This document shows positions 22,669 through 31,442 of a stretch of 64,000 nt of DNA, piece after piece; within the stretch, counting starts at the first letter, position 1; each line of letters starts with the position of its first letter. The notes beneath the pieces were generated by a model. It saw only the letters and a list, made by a program, of their open reading frames with translations. It had not been told where the DNA came from and made no database searches. This DNA comes from Actinomadura rupiterrae (GTDB lineage: Bacteria; Actinomycetota; Actinomycetes; Streptosporangiales; Streptosporangiaceae): positions 434,001 through 498,000 of the forward strand of contig NZ_JAMZEA010000008.1 in the NCBI RefSeq assembly GCF_024172125.1. The letters run 5' to 3'. The translations under genes were made by a program, and so were the position numbers.

Positions 22669-22962
22669 TCAGATCAGAGGGTCGGCGGTCGCCTCGTTTG
22701 AGCCGGTCGGTGGGACGGGCTCCGGCGGCACGACGCCGGGTCGGTTGATGCGGCCGGGGACCAGCAGGAACACCTTGGAATCCAGTCGTTCCATGTCTCC
22801 GCCGCGTCCGAAGACCAGGCCCGCGGCGAAGTCGACGAACTGCCGGGCGACGTCGTCGGTGAGCGCGGTCAGGTCCATCACCACCGGAACCCGCTTGTTC
22901 CGGAAGAAGTGCCCGACGTACAAGGCCTCGTTGTAGTTGCGCGGCCGCAGCGTCTTGACCAT
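22669..22962 (-). CDS. SepF-like cell-division domain protein (short paralogue)
   Basis: About 97 residues matching the C-terminal FtsZ-binding domain of SepF: KTLRPRNYNEALYVGHFF, VPVVMDLTALTDDVARQFVDFAAGLVFG and SKVFLLVP. The amphipathic N-terminal membrane helix and linker of full SepF are absent, so this is probably a SepF-like paralogue such as actinomycetes carry in addition to the dcw-cluster sepF. ATG at 22962 is chosen; GTG at 22989 would add nine residues. Its position outside the ftsZ cluster and pairing with a VOC gene are unusual. Confidence 0.8.
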   Translation of the reverse strand: MVKTLRPRNYNEALYVGHFFRNKRVPVVMDLTALTDDVARQFVDFAAGLVFGRGGDMERLDSKVFLLVPGRINRPGVVPPEPVPPTGSNEATADPLI

Positions 22963-23157
22963 CACCCCGCCAGTCTTCCCAAGTCCCACTGGACGTCAAG
23001 CCCCGCTGAGAATTGTCGTACTCCTCCGTTACCGTCTGTAACACCCGAGCGAAGGGAGTGAAACCACGGATTTGTTCTGTTTGGGCTCCAGAAGGCGACG
23101 CTCGACGGCAGGAGAGCCGGACGGCCTGCGGGGCCATCCGGCTCGATGCGGTGCTGC

Positions 23158-24027
23158 TCAGGATGCCGCGAAGCTCGCGTAGTACGTGGCGGCCATGTCG
23201 AGATCGCCGTGGCCTTGGGCGATGGCCCGGCGGAAGCGGTCGCGTGCGGCTTCGGCCATGTCGAGCCGGACGTTCGCCGAGGCGGCGGCCTCGGTGATGA
23301 GGCGCGTGTCCTTTTCGGCGTTCCGGACCGTGAAGCTGGGCGTGAAATCGTCCGCGAGGACGGCGCCGAGCTTGGCCTGGAGGTAGGGGCTGTCCAGCGG
23401 GCCACCCGTGATGACCTCGCCGAACAGGGCGGGGTCGAGGCCGAGCGCCTTGGTCAGCGCCAGGGACTCGGCGAGGATCGAGGTCAGCGAGATGCCGTAG
23501 GCGACCGCGGCGAGCTTCAGGCGCGTGCCCGCGCCGGACGCGCCGTCCTCGTCGAGCCACACGGTCTTCTTGCCGACGGCGTCGAACACCGGCGCGAGCT
23601 GGGGACGCGCGGCCTCCGGACCGGCCGCGAGGATCACGAGCGCGCCCTGCTCGGCGGGCTGCCGCGTGCCCTGCACCGGCGCGTCAACGAAGATCAGGCC
23701 ATGCTCGTCGGCGAGCTTGGCCAGCGGCGCGACGGCCTCGGCTGCCACGGTGCTCATCTGCGCCCAGACCTGTCCGGGACGCAGCGCAGGGCCGACCGCC
23801 TCCATCGCGGCGCGGACGGCCTCGCCCTCGGTCAGCATCGTGATGATCACGTCCGCGTCGGCGACGGCCTCGGCGGGCGTGTCCGAGATGGACGCGCCGT
23901 GCGCGGCGAGCGGTTCCGCCCTGCTCCGGGTGCGGTTCCAGACGGTCAGGTCGATCCCGGCGCGAGCGAGGTTCGGGGCCATCGCGGCCCCCATGATCCC
24001 GGTGCCGAGGAGAGCGACGGTCGTCAT
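23158..24027 (-). CDS. NAD(P)-dependent beta-hydroxyacid dehydrogenase
   Basis: 289 residues of the 3-hydroxyisobutyrate dehydrogenase / 6-phosphogluconate-dehydrogenase-like family. The Rossmann motif LLGTGIMGAAMAPNLAR opens the protein, TGGPLDSPYLQAKLGAVLADDFTPSF forms the helical domain, and the catalytic Lys region (TRLKLAAVAYG) is present. ATG at 24027 follows an AAGGAG site; codons further up are in frame but lack one. The TetR gene upstream on the same strand and the motif shared by the two promoter regions suggest a regulator-target pair. Confidence 0.85.
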   Translation of the reverse strand: MTTVALLGTGIMGAAMAPNLARAGIDLTVWNRTRSRAEPLAAHGASISDTPAEAVADADVIITMLTEGEAVRAAMEAVGPALRPGQVWAQMSTVAAEAVAPLAKLADEHGLIFVDAPVQGTRQPAEQGALVILAAGPEAARPQLAPVFDAVGKKTVWLDEDGASGAGTRLKLAAVAYGISLTSILAESLALTKALGLDPALFGEVITGGPLDSPYLQAKLGAVLADDFTPSFTVRNAEKDTRLITEAAASANVRLDMAEAARDRFRRAIAQGHGDLDMAATYYASFAAS

Positions 24028-24043
24028 CTTCGGGCTCCTTTTC

Positions 24044-24059
24044 TTGACTGTACATTCCA
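24044..24059. promoter_or_regulatory. Candidate TetR operator near the dehydrogenase start
   Basis: TTGACTGTACATTCCA lies 17 bp upstream of the dehydrogenase ATG and matches 12 of 16 positions with the inverse strand of 24705-24720, in front of the adjacent TetR gene. It contains the palindrome TGTACA. Confidence 0.35.
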
Positions 24060-24104
24060 TAAAATGGGCACTGATCGAGCGGTGCCCGCGTGACGGACGA
24101 CGGG

Positions 24105-24683
24105 TCAGAGAACGTTGAGCGCCGTGTCCACCACGGCGGCGAGCCGGCGCCGGTCCGCGCCGGCCTTGCCCTGGACGCGCAATCCCTGGATCGTCGTGAC
24201 GAAGAAGTCTGCGATCGCCGTGATGTCGGCATCTGGGCGGATGTCGCCCCGGTCCCGGGCCCGGCGGAGCACGAGCGTGATCGCCTCGGCCGTCCCGTCC
24301 AGGGACGACCCGACCACGCGCGCCGCGAACCGGTCACGCGGCAGCCGCTCGACAGCACTGTTGGTGATCAGGCATCCGCGCCGCTCCGGGTCGTCCACGG
24401 TCTCGTCCACCAGCGCCAGGAGCAGGTCCCGCACGACGATCCGGACGGGTTCGTCCCGATCCAGCCGCGCGGACATCGTCGCGGCCGACCGCTCCGCATA
24501 ATGCTGGAGCGCCGCCACGTACAGGCCGTCCTTGCTGCCGAACGCCGCATAGATCGACCCGCGCCCGATCCCGGTCGCCTCGACGAGGTCCTGGATCGAT
24601 GTCGCCTCGTAACCGAGCCGCCAGAACACGTCCATGGCCCGCTCGACCACGGCCGCGGTGTCGAACTCCCTGACCCGTCCCAT
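24105..24683 (-). CDS. TetR-family transcriptional regulator
   Basis: 192 residues. N-terminal HTH: VVERAMDVFWRLGYEATSIQDLVEATGIGRGSIYAAFGSKDGLYVAAL. The C-terminal half resembles the AcrR/TetR_C regulators that repress an adjacent dehydrogenase or reductase gene. It lies directly upstream of the dehydrogenase on the same strand (77 bp gap). Confidence 0.88.
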   Translation of the reverse strand: MGRVREFDTAAVVERAMDVFWRLGYEATSIQDLVEATGIGRGSIYAAFGSKDGLYVAALQHYAERSAATMSARLDRDEPVRIVVRDLLLALVDETVDDPERRGCLITNSAVERLPRDRFAARVVGSSLDGTAEAITLVLRRARDRGDIRPDADITAIADFFVTTIQGLRVQGKAGADRRRLAAVVDTALNVL

Positions 24684-24704
24684 GCCTGCGACGCTAGACC
24701 TTTC

Positions 24705-24720
24705 TGTAATGATCGGTCAA
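24705..24720. promoter_or_regulatory. Candidate autoregulatory TetR operator
   Basis: TGTAATGATCGGTCAA, 22 bp upstream of the TetR start; on the other strand it reads TTGACCGATCATTACA, similar to 24044-24059. The TTGAC part could also serve as a -35 element. Confidence 0.35.
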
Positions 24721-25175
24721 CTTGACGGCCGGCGCTGGCCCGCGCCTTGGCGACACGCGCTCGTTGTGCGCGGACGTCCACCGGAGCGCGGGCGGTGTCG
24801 AGATGACGTTGTGAGCGAGTCGGCGCCCAAGAGGCCGCTCCCAAGCGAGTGCGCCTGCCCAGCTTCGTCAGCCCGAGCGCTCAAATGGGACAAGCCAGGC
24901 TCGTCCGGGTCGGAGGGCCTGCGTGCGTCCGGATGTGAGCGCCCCGGCGAAGGTCGGCTCTCCGATGGTCGCGGTCTCCACCTCCGGCCTGGCCTGCGAA
25001 GACGCACACCGGTGTGCGGACGAGTGGACCGTGAGCCACCACCCGAATCGACTGTCCGTATTCCTTCCGGGCGTCCACTCCTCGCAGCCCAGAACGACGT
25101 CTTCGAGCTTGGGCGGGGCGGACGAGCCCATGCCCGGATGGCCTAGCCGGGTCGGCGATTGGCTGCGTTGGTGCG
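24721..25175. other. No gene recognised (455 bp)
   Basis: Between the TetR gene and the dioxygenase gene. Frames on both strands are open in places, but the products are compositional (Arg/Pro/Ala-rich) and show no motif or ribosome-binding site. It may contain decayed coding sequence. Confidence 0.5.
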
Positions 25176-26090
25176 TCAGATCGGGGCGGCGGTTCGGAGG
25201 GGGTTGTCGAGGGCTCGCTTCTCGTAGTCGACGGCGAGATCTTCGGGCATCGCCGCGAAGTCGGTGCAGCGCACGAAGTCGCGCAACGTCGTGCCGGTGC
25301 AGGCGGCGTCCACGTTCGGGGCGGTCCGGTGCGTCCGCACGTCGTCCAGGTGGACGGTGCGGAAGTCGATGCTGAAGCGCGTCCGCCCCGAGGTGTTCGG
25401 CACGGTCGAGTGGAACTGCGCGCCGGAGAAGATCAGCATGCCGCCCGGTTCGGGAACGACCCGGATCTGCGGATCCAGCTCGACCGATTCCTCGGGCTTG
25501 GGCTGCTCGCGGGTGTCCGTGCCGATGTGCTGGGCGGCCGTCTGCCGGCTCGTCCGGTTCCACTCCCCGTAGTCGTACCGCGCGCTGCCGTTCTTGACCG
25601 GCCGGTCAAAATACCTGGGGTGGAAGGCCATCGCGTTGTCCGGGACGACCTCGAACACCGGAATCCACCAGTTGACCTGGTTGAACGGCGCCGAGTACCA
25701 GCAGTCCCGGTGCGGGTGGAACGCGTAGGAGATGCCGGTCGTGAGGTAGTCGTTGGACGTCGAGGTGCGCAGCCGCGGCACGTCGAAGTAGGTGAGGGAC
25801 GGGTCGCAGCCCATCTCCTCCAGCAGCGCGGGCAGCAGGATCCGGCAGCGCGGATGGTGGATGAAACGCGGTTTGAGCTCGGCCAGCAGTGCGGCGAACT
25901 CGTTGACCTCCATCTCGTGCTGCGCCGTCTCCGGATCGCGGCCCCCGAACGCCTCCGCTACCAGCTCCCGAGCGAACTCGACCAGCGCCCGCGACGCCGG
26001 CGTCGCCGAGTAGACGAACAGCTCCCCCTGGAAGAGCATCCCCCGTCGTGTGTCGTCGTCCATCGCGGCGTTGGAGAAGACTGAAGTCAC
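25176..26090 (-). CDS. Fe(II)/2-oxoglutarate-dependent dioxygenase-like protein (PhyH type)
   Basis: 304 residues. A facial-triad candidate is visible: HxD in FHPHRDCWYSAP and the distal His in FSGAQFHSTVPNTSGRTRFSIDFR, where the Arg would bind 2-oxoglutarate. Between them lies WWIPVFEVVPDNAMAFHPRYF, typical of phytanoyl-CoA-dioxygenase-like enzymes that hydroxylate small metabolites or natural products. No biosynthetic partner sits beside it, so its substrate is unknown. The ATG at 26090 begins MTSVFSNAAMDDD; an internal Met ten residues in is an alternative. Confidence 0.75.
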   Translation of the reverse strand: MTSVFSNAAMDDDTRRGMLFQGELFVYSATPASRALVEFARELVAEAFGGRDPETAQHEMEVNEFAALLAELKPRFIHHPRCRILLPALLEEMGCDPSLTYFDVPRLRTSTSNDYLTTGISYAFHPHRDCWYSAPFNQVNWWIPVFEVVPDNAMAFHPRYFDRPVKNGSARYDYGEWNRTSRQTAAQHIGTDTREQPKPEESVELDPQIRVVPEPGGMLIFSGAQFHSTVPNTSGRTRFSIDFRTVHLDDVRTHRTAPNVDAACTGTTLRDFVRCTDFAAMPEDLAVDYEKRALDNPLRTAAPI

Positions 26091-26920
26091 CGCAACACGC
26101 CCCCTTGCCCCCGTACACCATCGTTCCGGACGAATAGTGGCTCAGGCGCTGACAAATTTCTGCTCTGCGGCCGGGAAATGACCAGAACAGGACATCGAAG
26201 CCACCACTTCGACCCTTCGAACGTCCGGAACGTCCAGCCCGACCTGCGCCATCGAACATCCAGAACCACAGCGCCACCGTCAGGACTCCGAACTACTCAA
26301 CCTCCCGAGACCACCAAGCCTCCCGAACGTAATTACGTCCCACACCCACCATCCCTTCCGAACTACTGCGGCGGCCCATTCGCAGCCATCCCGTGATTCC
26401 TCACATGAATTCGGCCCACCCGAACGATCTCAACGCTGCCCCTGCCGCCCTCCTCCCGAACGCAGCAACAACCGGCACGCCGAACCACACTCACAACCAC
26501 CCCAGGCAAGCCAACACACCTGGCGCCGGCTGACCCAAGGCACCTGGTTTTTCCGAGGGCCAAGCAAGCAGGCACGCCGATGCGGCCGCTCTGGTCGGCC
26601 TCGGCCTCAGCGTCGTTCGGGCCGTCCTCGTCACCACCGTCGCGCAGCAGGCGGCAAGCCTGCAGCTCCTACGGCACAGGCTCCGTCTCCACGACAGCCG
26701 AGCCTGCTCGCTGCGTCCACGCGGCTCCGAATGTGCTACTCACACATCCATCAACGCCATCTGCCTAACAGCGCACTCGGTGCACGCTCTCGCATGGCGC
26801 GCCTGGCTTGGTAGGCGGTAGGCGAGAACCGGGAACAACTGTTGTCGGGTTCCAGGAACGTTCGGCGACCCGGAGTTGGCTGTGCTCCGTGATGCCGAGT
26901 TAAGGGAACGCCAAGGGGAC
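26091..26920. other. No gene recognised (830 bp)
   Basis: Pro/Thr/Arg-biased open frames only. The stretch at 26180-26520 is locally lower in GC, with many CCGAAC/CAACC words. No promoter, repeat array or RNA fold stands out. It may be an eroded gene remnant. Confidence 0.45.
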
Positions 26921-27952
26921 CTACGTGTCGCTGAATGGCTCGGGCGTGCGTCCGGTGTCAGGATCTCGTGGCGCCTGAGATATCACGCCAGGGGTAGGAT
27001 AAGGATGGATGGCGGGGCGTCCGTTCTCATTTGAGGGCTCGTCTTCGGAGTCGTCCGAACTGGCTCGGAGGGACAGCGTGCGGAGCCAGGTCAGGCCGAT
27101 GGCGGAGATCGCGATCAGCCCGGCCCAGTCCAGTAGGGCGATCAGATGTCCCTGCTCAGGGGTGGCTTCCGGGAGGTAGCCACGGTCGATCATCCCGGCC
27201 TGCCAGGCGTCTCCAGTGAGCCGGAGCGTCACTGCGATGGCGATGCCATGCATGGAATCCCAAAGGGCGTGCAGGAGTGAGACTCCGAGCCATGTCAGGA
27301 TGACTGCTCCGCTGATGTGGAGTCGCTGCCGTCTGCGCGACGCTGAGAAAAGGACTCCGCCTACGATCGCCGTCCACAATCCATGTCCGACCGGTGAGAG
27401 CAACCCTCGGAGAATCTCGGTCTCCACCATTGCGCGGATGCTCAGTCCGTGCACAGTGAACAGCGCGTTCGCCGCATATCCAGCGCTCTCGAACGCCGCG
27501 AATCCGAACCCGACCGTCGCGCCGAGGACCAAGCCGTCCCGTGTCGTCCGGACGTGGAGCCGGTGCGCTACATACATGAGCGCGGCGAGCTTGGCCGCCT
27601 CCTCGATCAGCCCGACACCCACGTACATCCATGGCGACGGATGCAGCAGGTAAGTCTCCAGCAGCGACGCCCCGAGCAGCCCGAGCACGCCGCCCACGAC
27701 GAATGCCCGGAACAGGTACGGGACGGTGATCTCGCCCGACGTCCCATGCTCGTAGGCCCACACGACGAACGCCATCGGCACTGCGAAGCTGCCCAGCAGA
27801 ACGATCGTCGGCACCAGGTTCGAGTTCGCGGTGATCCCGGTGACCACCACGCTCGCCACCCACAGCGCCAGTCCCGAACCTAGAACCCGCAGCCAGGACC
27901 GCCTGTTCGCAGCTCCCGCCCGCGAGACGAACCCAACTCCCCCGACCCCCAT
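26921..27952 (-). CDS. PrsW-family intramembrane metalloprotease
   Basis: 343 residues with about eight membrane segments. The family's catalytic motifs are present in order: EEAAK in VGLIEEAAKLAALMYV, FExxGYA in GFGFAAFESAGYAANALF, and later histidine motifs (SPVGHGLWTAIVGG, SLLHALWDSMHG). In Bacillus PrsW cleaves an anti-sigma factor at the membrane; in actinomycetes the targets are mostly unknown. The C-terminal 60 residues are hydrophilic and Pro/Asp-rich. No anti-sigma gene is adjacent. Confidence 0.88.
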   Translation of the reverse strand: MGVGGVGFVSRAGAANRRSWLRVLGSGLALWVASVVVTGITANSNLVPTIVLLGSFAVPMAFVVWAYEHGTSGEITVPYLFRAFVVGGVLGLLGASLLETYLLHPSPWMYVGVGLIEEAAKLAALMYVAHRLHVRTTRDGLVLGATVGFGFAAFESAGYAANALFTVHGLSIRAMVETEILRGLLSPVGHGLWTAIVGGVLFSASRRRQRLHISGAVILTWLGVSLLHALWDSMHGIAIAVTLRLTGDAWQAGMIDRGYLPEATPEQGHLIALLDWAGLIAISAIGLTWLRTLSLRASSDDSEDEPSNENGRPAIHPYPTPGVISQAPRDPDTGRTPEPFSDT

Positions 27953-28547
27953 AGCCGCGATTTACCCCCACGCCTTCCAGCCCAACCAGCCGCGTCCCAG
28001 CGCACGGCAGCGCCCGCGCCATGCGCCGCGGAGCCCCCGAGCTACGCGCGGCCCACGCCACCGTCCCGATGCCTCACCCAGCAGAACAATCCGACCGACC
28101 ACCCGGCGTTCGGTCACTCCGGCAGCCCAGTGCGGGCCCCCCATCCGAAGCCGTCGCGTGCGTCGGCCGTTTCCGGAAGCATTCACGCGCCGGTGTAGCC
28201 CGACCTCCGCCACGGCTGGATCAGAGGCCGCCGGTTCATGCGCTGGTGCAGCTCAACCTCGGCCATGTCTGATTTGGGGCCGCCGGTTGCGCTGCAGGGC
28301 AGGCGAAGGGGGCTGCCGCCTTGTGCAGCCACCCGAGCCCGCCTCGTGTCGTTACAGCCGAGTCAGGCCGTGGGGCCGGACGCGTGGGGCCGGGCGGCTC
28401 AGGCCAGCCGTGGCACGGCCTCCCCTGGCCTGCCGCCACGAAGGGCCGACTGCAGGCCAGCACCGAAGGTAGGCCTGGGGAAATGCAGCTCCCGCCGAGG
28501 TCCGTGCGCTGCCGGGCGAGGTCGATGCGGCTGCCGGGAGCAGGTCC

Positions 28548-28708
28548 ATGCGGCTCCGGCGCGGAGGTCTATGCGGCTCCGGCGCGGAGGTCTATGCGGC
28601 TCCTGTGCGGAGGTCTATGCGGCTCCTGTGCGGAGGTCTATGCGGCTCCTGTGCGGAGGTCTACGCGGCTCCTGTGCGGAGGTCTACGCAGCTCCTGTGC
28701 GGAAGGTG
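28548..28708. repeat. Seven 23-bp tandem repeats running into the GlxA gene end
   Basis: Units close to ATGCGGCTCCTGTGCGGAGGTCT start at 28548 and recur every 23 bp; the first two have CCGGCG instead of CTGTGCG, the last is degenerate. The stop codon of the minus-strand GlxA-type regulator (28684) lies within the final unit, so the array has grown up to or into the gene's 3' end. The upstream part of this gap (27953-28547) shows no gene. Confidence 0.85.
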
Positions 28709-29664
28709 TTTCGGTAAGCGGACGGGGACGTGCACATGATGCGGGTGAAGTGGTGGCGGAAGGTGGCCGGGCTGTCAAAGCCGACGGCGGCGGCGATCTT
28801 CTCCACGGGGGTGGTGCCGTTCTCCAGGTGGGGCAGGCTCGCCATGATCCGCTGGTGCAGGACCCAGCGGAGCGGGCTCGTGCCGGTCTGCCGGTTGAAG
28901 TGGCGGATGAAGGTCCGGGGCGCGAGGCAGGCGACCCGTGCCAGCTCGGCGATCGTCAGCGGACTGGTGAGGTTGGCCAAGGCATGGTCCATCGCGCGGG
29001 CGATCGCGTCGTCGGCGGCCGGCTCAGGGACTGCGGCCGCGACGAACTGGGCCTGGCCACCGTCCCTGTGCGGCGGGACGACGAGCCGCCGCGCGACGGC
29101 GTTCGCTACCCGCGCCCCGTGGTCCTTGCGGACGAGATGCAGGCACAGATCGAGGACCGCCGCACTACCCGCACCGGTGATCACGTCGTCGCCGTCCACG
29201 TACAGCACGTCCGGCGTGACGTCGATCTCCGGATACCGGCGGCGCAGCAGGTCGGCGTAGAGCCAGTGCGTCGTGGCGGAGCGTCCGTCGAGTAGTCCGG
29301 CGGCGGCCAGGGCGAACGCTCCGGAGCAGTTCGAGACCACCCGCGCGCCGCGAGCGTGCGCCGTCCGAAGCGCGTCCACGACAGGAGCAGGGACTTCGCC
29401 CCTGACGTCGGGCACCGCAACGACGATCACGGTGTCGGCGGCGGCGAACTCCTCCAGACCGTGATCGGGCGTCATCGTGAGCCCACCGACCATCCGCAAC
29501 GGCTCGCGATCCAGCCCGCAGACCTGCAGCTCGTACCAGGGCACGTCCAGCTCGGGCCGGGGCAGCCCGAACACTTCGACGACCGCGCCCAGCTCGAACG
29601 GCGCCATCCCATCGAAGACGAGCACCGCAACGCGGTGCCGACGCCCCACAGCAACCTCGATCAT
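28684..29664 (-). CDS. GlxA-family regulator (DJ-1/PfpI domain plus AraC HTH)
   Basis: 326 residues. The N-terminal class I amidotransferase-like domain (about 10-185) contains the nucleophile-elbow Cys in SNCSGAFALAAAGLLDG. The C-terminal AraC domain (about 225-320) has two HTHs (PLTIAELARVACLAPRTFIRHFNRQTG and PVEKIAAAVGFDSPATFRHHFTRIM). Members activate or repress adjacent catabolic genes; the divergent rhodanese gene about 400 bp away is the only nearby candidate. The last few residues (TFRTGAA) are encoded by repeat DNA and may differ from homologues. Confidence 0.92.
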   Translation of the reverse strand: MIEVAVGRRHRVAVLVFDGMAPFELGAVVEVFGLPRPELDVPWYELQVCGLDREPLRMVGGLTMTPDHGLEEFAAADTVIVVAVPDVRGEVPAPVVDALRTAHARGARVVSNCSGAFALAAAGLLDGRSATTHWLYADLLRRRYPEIDVTPDVLYVDGDDVITGAGSAAVLDLCLHLVRKDHGARVANAVARRLVVPPHRDGGQAQFVAAAVPEPAADDAIARAMDHALANLTSPLTIAELARVACLAPRTFIRHFNRQTGTSPLRWVLHQRIMASLPHLENGTTPVEKIAAAVGFDSPATFRHHFTRIMCTSPSAYRNTFRTGAA

Positions 29665-30055
29665 GGCCAGATCTTAACGCTCAGCGGCGTTCTTGCCACT
29701 GTCGCGGCGATCGCAGACCGGCGACCATTTCCCTGTGAGCAGCGACAACACCGTCCCGCTGCTCGCCAGCCGCTCAGTTCGTCCGAAGCAACATCGACCT
29801 CCAATCCATCACCAGCTCTTGATCACCCCAGCGGCTCGGCCTCGACCACGGCCCACCATGTCAAGCTCAAGACGAACGTCACGCCCAAGACGAACCGAGC
29901 ACAAGCCGCGTGGGCCAGACCAAGCGAACGGCTCGCCGCCAGGAGCCACCGGCACGGGCCGCCGGCCCGGGCCCTCGGCGAATGCCCCTGGCCGGAGCAT
30001 CAGCCGATGCCCGTCAGCCAGACCACAGCGAAGTTCTGACCTTGTAGAACGCAGT
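29665..30055. other. Divergent intergenic region, no gene recognised
   Basis: 391 bp between the GlxA-type regulator and the rhodanese gene. It must hold both promoters, but I see no convincing -35/-10 pair or palindrome. The open frames are Pro/Arg/Ser-rich shadows. Confidence 0.45.
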
Positions 30056-30068
30056 TAGGAGACCTCCT

Positions 30069-30518
30069 TTGAGCGTGAGTGAGATCCAGATCGAGGACGC
30101 GGCCGTGCGGTACTTTGCCGCGCGGCTGGCCTTCGAGACCGACCCCTCGGACCTTTTCGCCCAGATGCAGGACGGGACAGAGAAGATCGTCGTGGTCGAC
30201 TCGCGGGCTCGCGAGGCCTGGGACATGGGACACGTCGCGGGAGCCGTGCACATGCCCCGGGCCGAGATCGCCGCTCGTCACGAGGAACTCCTCGATCGGG
30301 ACGTGCCCGTAGTCGTCTACTGCTGGGGGCCCGGCTGCAACGGCGGGGTGAGGGCCGCTCTGGAGCTGTCCCGGCTCGGCTACAGGGTCAAGGAGATGAT
30401 CGGCGGCTTCGAGTACTGGGCGCGCGAGGGGTACCCGGTCGAGGCCGCCGCCGGTGTCAGCCGTCGTGCTCCCGACCCGTTGACCGCCCCGGTCGCCGGC
30501 ATCACCTGCGCCTGCTAA
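30069..30518 (+). CDS. Rhodanese-like sulfurtransferase domain protein
   Basis: 149 residues with a single rhodanese domain: VVVDSRAREAWDMGHVAGAVHMP, then the active-site loop VYCWGPGCNGG with Cys in the expected position, and MIGGFEYWAREGYPVE at the end. It would carry a persulfide on that Cys; the loop is longer than the usual six residues. The C-terminus ends TCAC, adding two more cysteines. The TTG at 30069 is preferred because AGGAG lies 8 bp ahead; GTG at 30075 is the alternative. Confidence 0.88.
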   Translation: MSVSEIQIEDAAVRYFAARLAFETDPSDLFAQMQDGTEKIVVVDSRAREAWDMGHVAGAVHMPRAEIAARHEELLDRDVPVVVYCWGPGCNGGVRAALELSRLGYRVKEMIGGFEYWAREGYPVEAAAGVSRRAPDPLTAPVAGITCAC

Positions 30519-30732
30519 GCCGCGCCGAACCCTGAACATCGAATCCCGGACCCTGAACATCGAATCCCGGACCTCGACCCGGCTCCGGACCTCGACCCCG
30601 AACCTCGGGCCCGACAGATCACCCCCCCCTTCCGCTGTCGGGCGAAGAAGATGATCTCCTTCGCCTGGATTCCTTCCTCCGGCGTCACTGATCAATCCGT
30701 GCGTCGGCTCGGCGGTGCCGACGAACGGATGG

Positions 30733-30784
30733 CCGCGCCTGTGCCCCGTGTCACCCCCCCAGCGAACGAGGGGCACAGGCGCGG
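30733..30784 (+). terminator. Long hairpin after the rhodanese gene
   Basis: A 15-bp perfect inverted repeat, CCGCGCCTGTGCCCC (30733-30747) and GGGGCACAGGCGCGG (30770-30784), with a 22-nt loop containing a run of C. There is no U tract. Two near-identical 21-bp units (about 30525-30567, around TGAACATCGAATCCCGGAC) lie between the gene and the hairpin. Confidence 0.6.
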
Positions 30785-31442
30785 TTGTGACGTGATCACT
30801 TCGACCTCACCTGCCGATGGCGGGCTCGGTGCAGGACCACCCGTCCATCGTCGGCGCGGCTCCGAACACGCCGCCACCCGACGGCCAACCTGTGGATAAC
30901 TTCCCGACAGCCTTGCCGTCCCCATACGCAGAACGCGCACAAGCGAGCCACCCCCACTGGCCAACTGCAGGCCACATCACCGTGCACGTCTGGGCCACCC
31001 CACATGCGGGCCACATCACCGGCCACGGACGGAGCGCACCGCCGACCCACGCCACCACGCAGCTGGCCGACGCGCGGAATCCACGCCGTTCCGCACACGG
31101 GAGGGCGCCGTCCCGCTCACGGAACCGATGCCGTCCCCCGCGCGGGCGCACGAACGTCCGCGGGCGGAAACAGTGCCGCCAAAGGCTCCCCACGCGGCGC
31201 GGCGCGCCTCCTTCATGGACCCCTACAGACCAGGGCGAAGTGGCCTGTGCGACAAAGGCGGCCCTGCAGGATGGGCATAAGCAGGGGGCCTCCCGACGTT
31301 AGGATGAACAAATCGCTCTTATGACGCCCGCCCGAACAGTGGCGGCGTCACGACTGGCTCGTCCTTGCAGCGCACGAATCACGGCCGCCTCCCCGGCCTC
31401 TGTGGTGCCTCCCGAGACGCGCCCCCTCTCGGAAGGTATTGC
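30785..31442 (+). other. Long upstream region of the DEAD-box helicase with a DnaA box
   Basis: About 650 bp without a supported gene. It contains a perfect DnaA box (TGTGGATAA, 30891-30899) and, close to the helicase, TTAGGAT (31299-31305), which could be an extended -10. A long 5' leader would be consistent with the cold-regulated leaders known for some RNA helicases, but no structure was established here. Confidence 0.4.
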
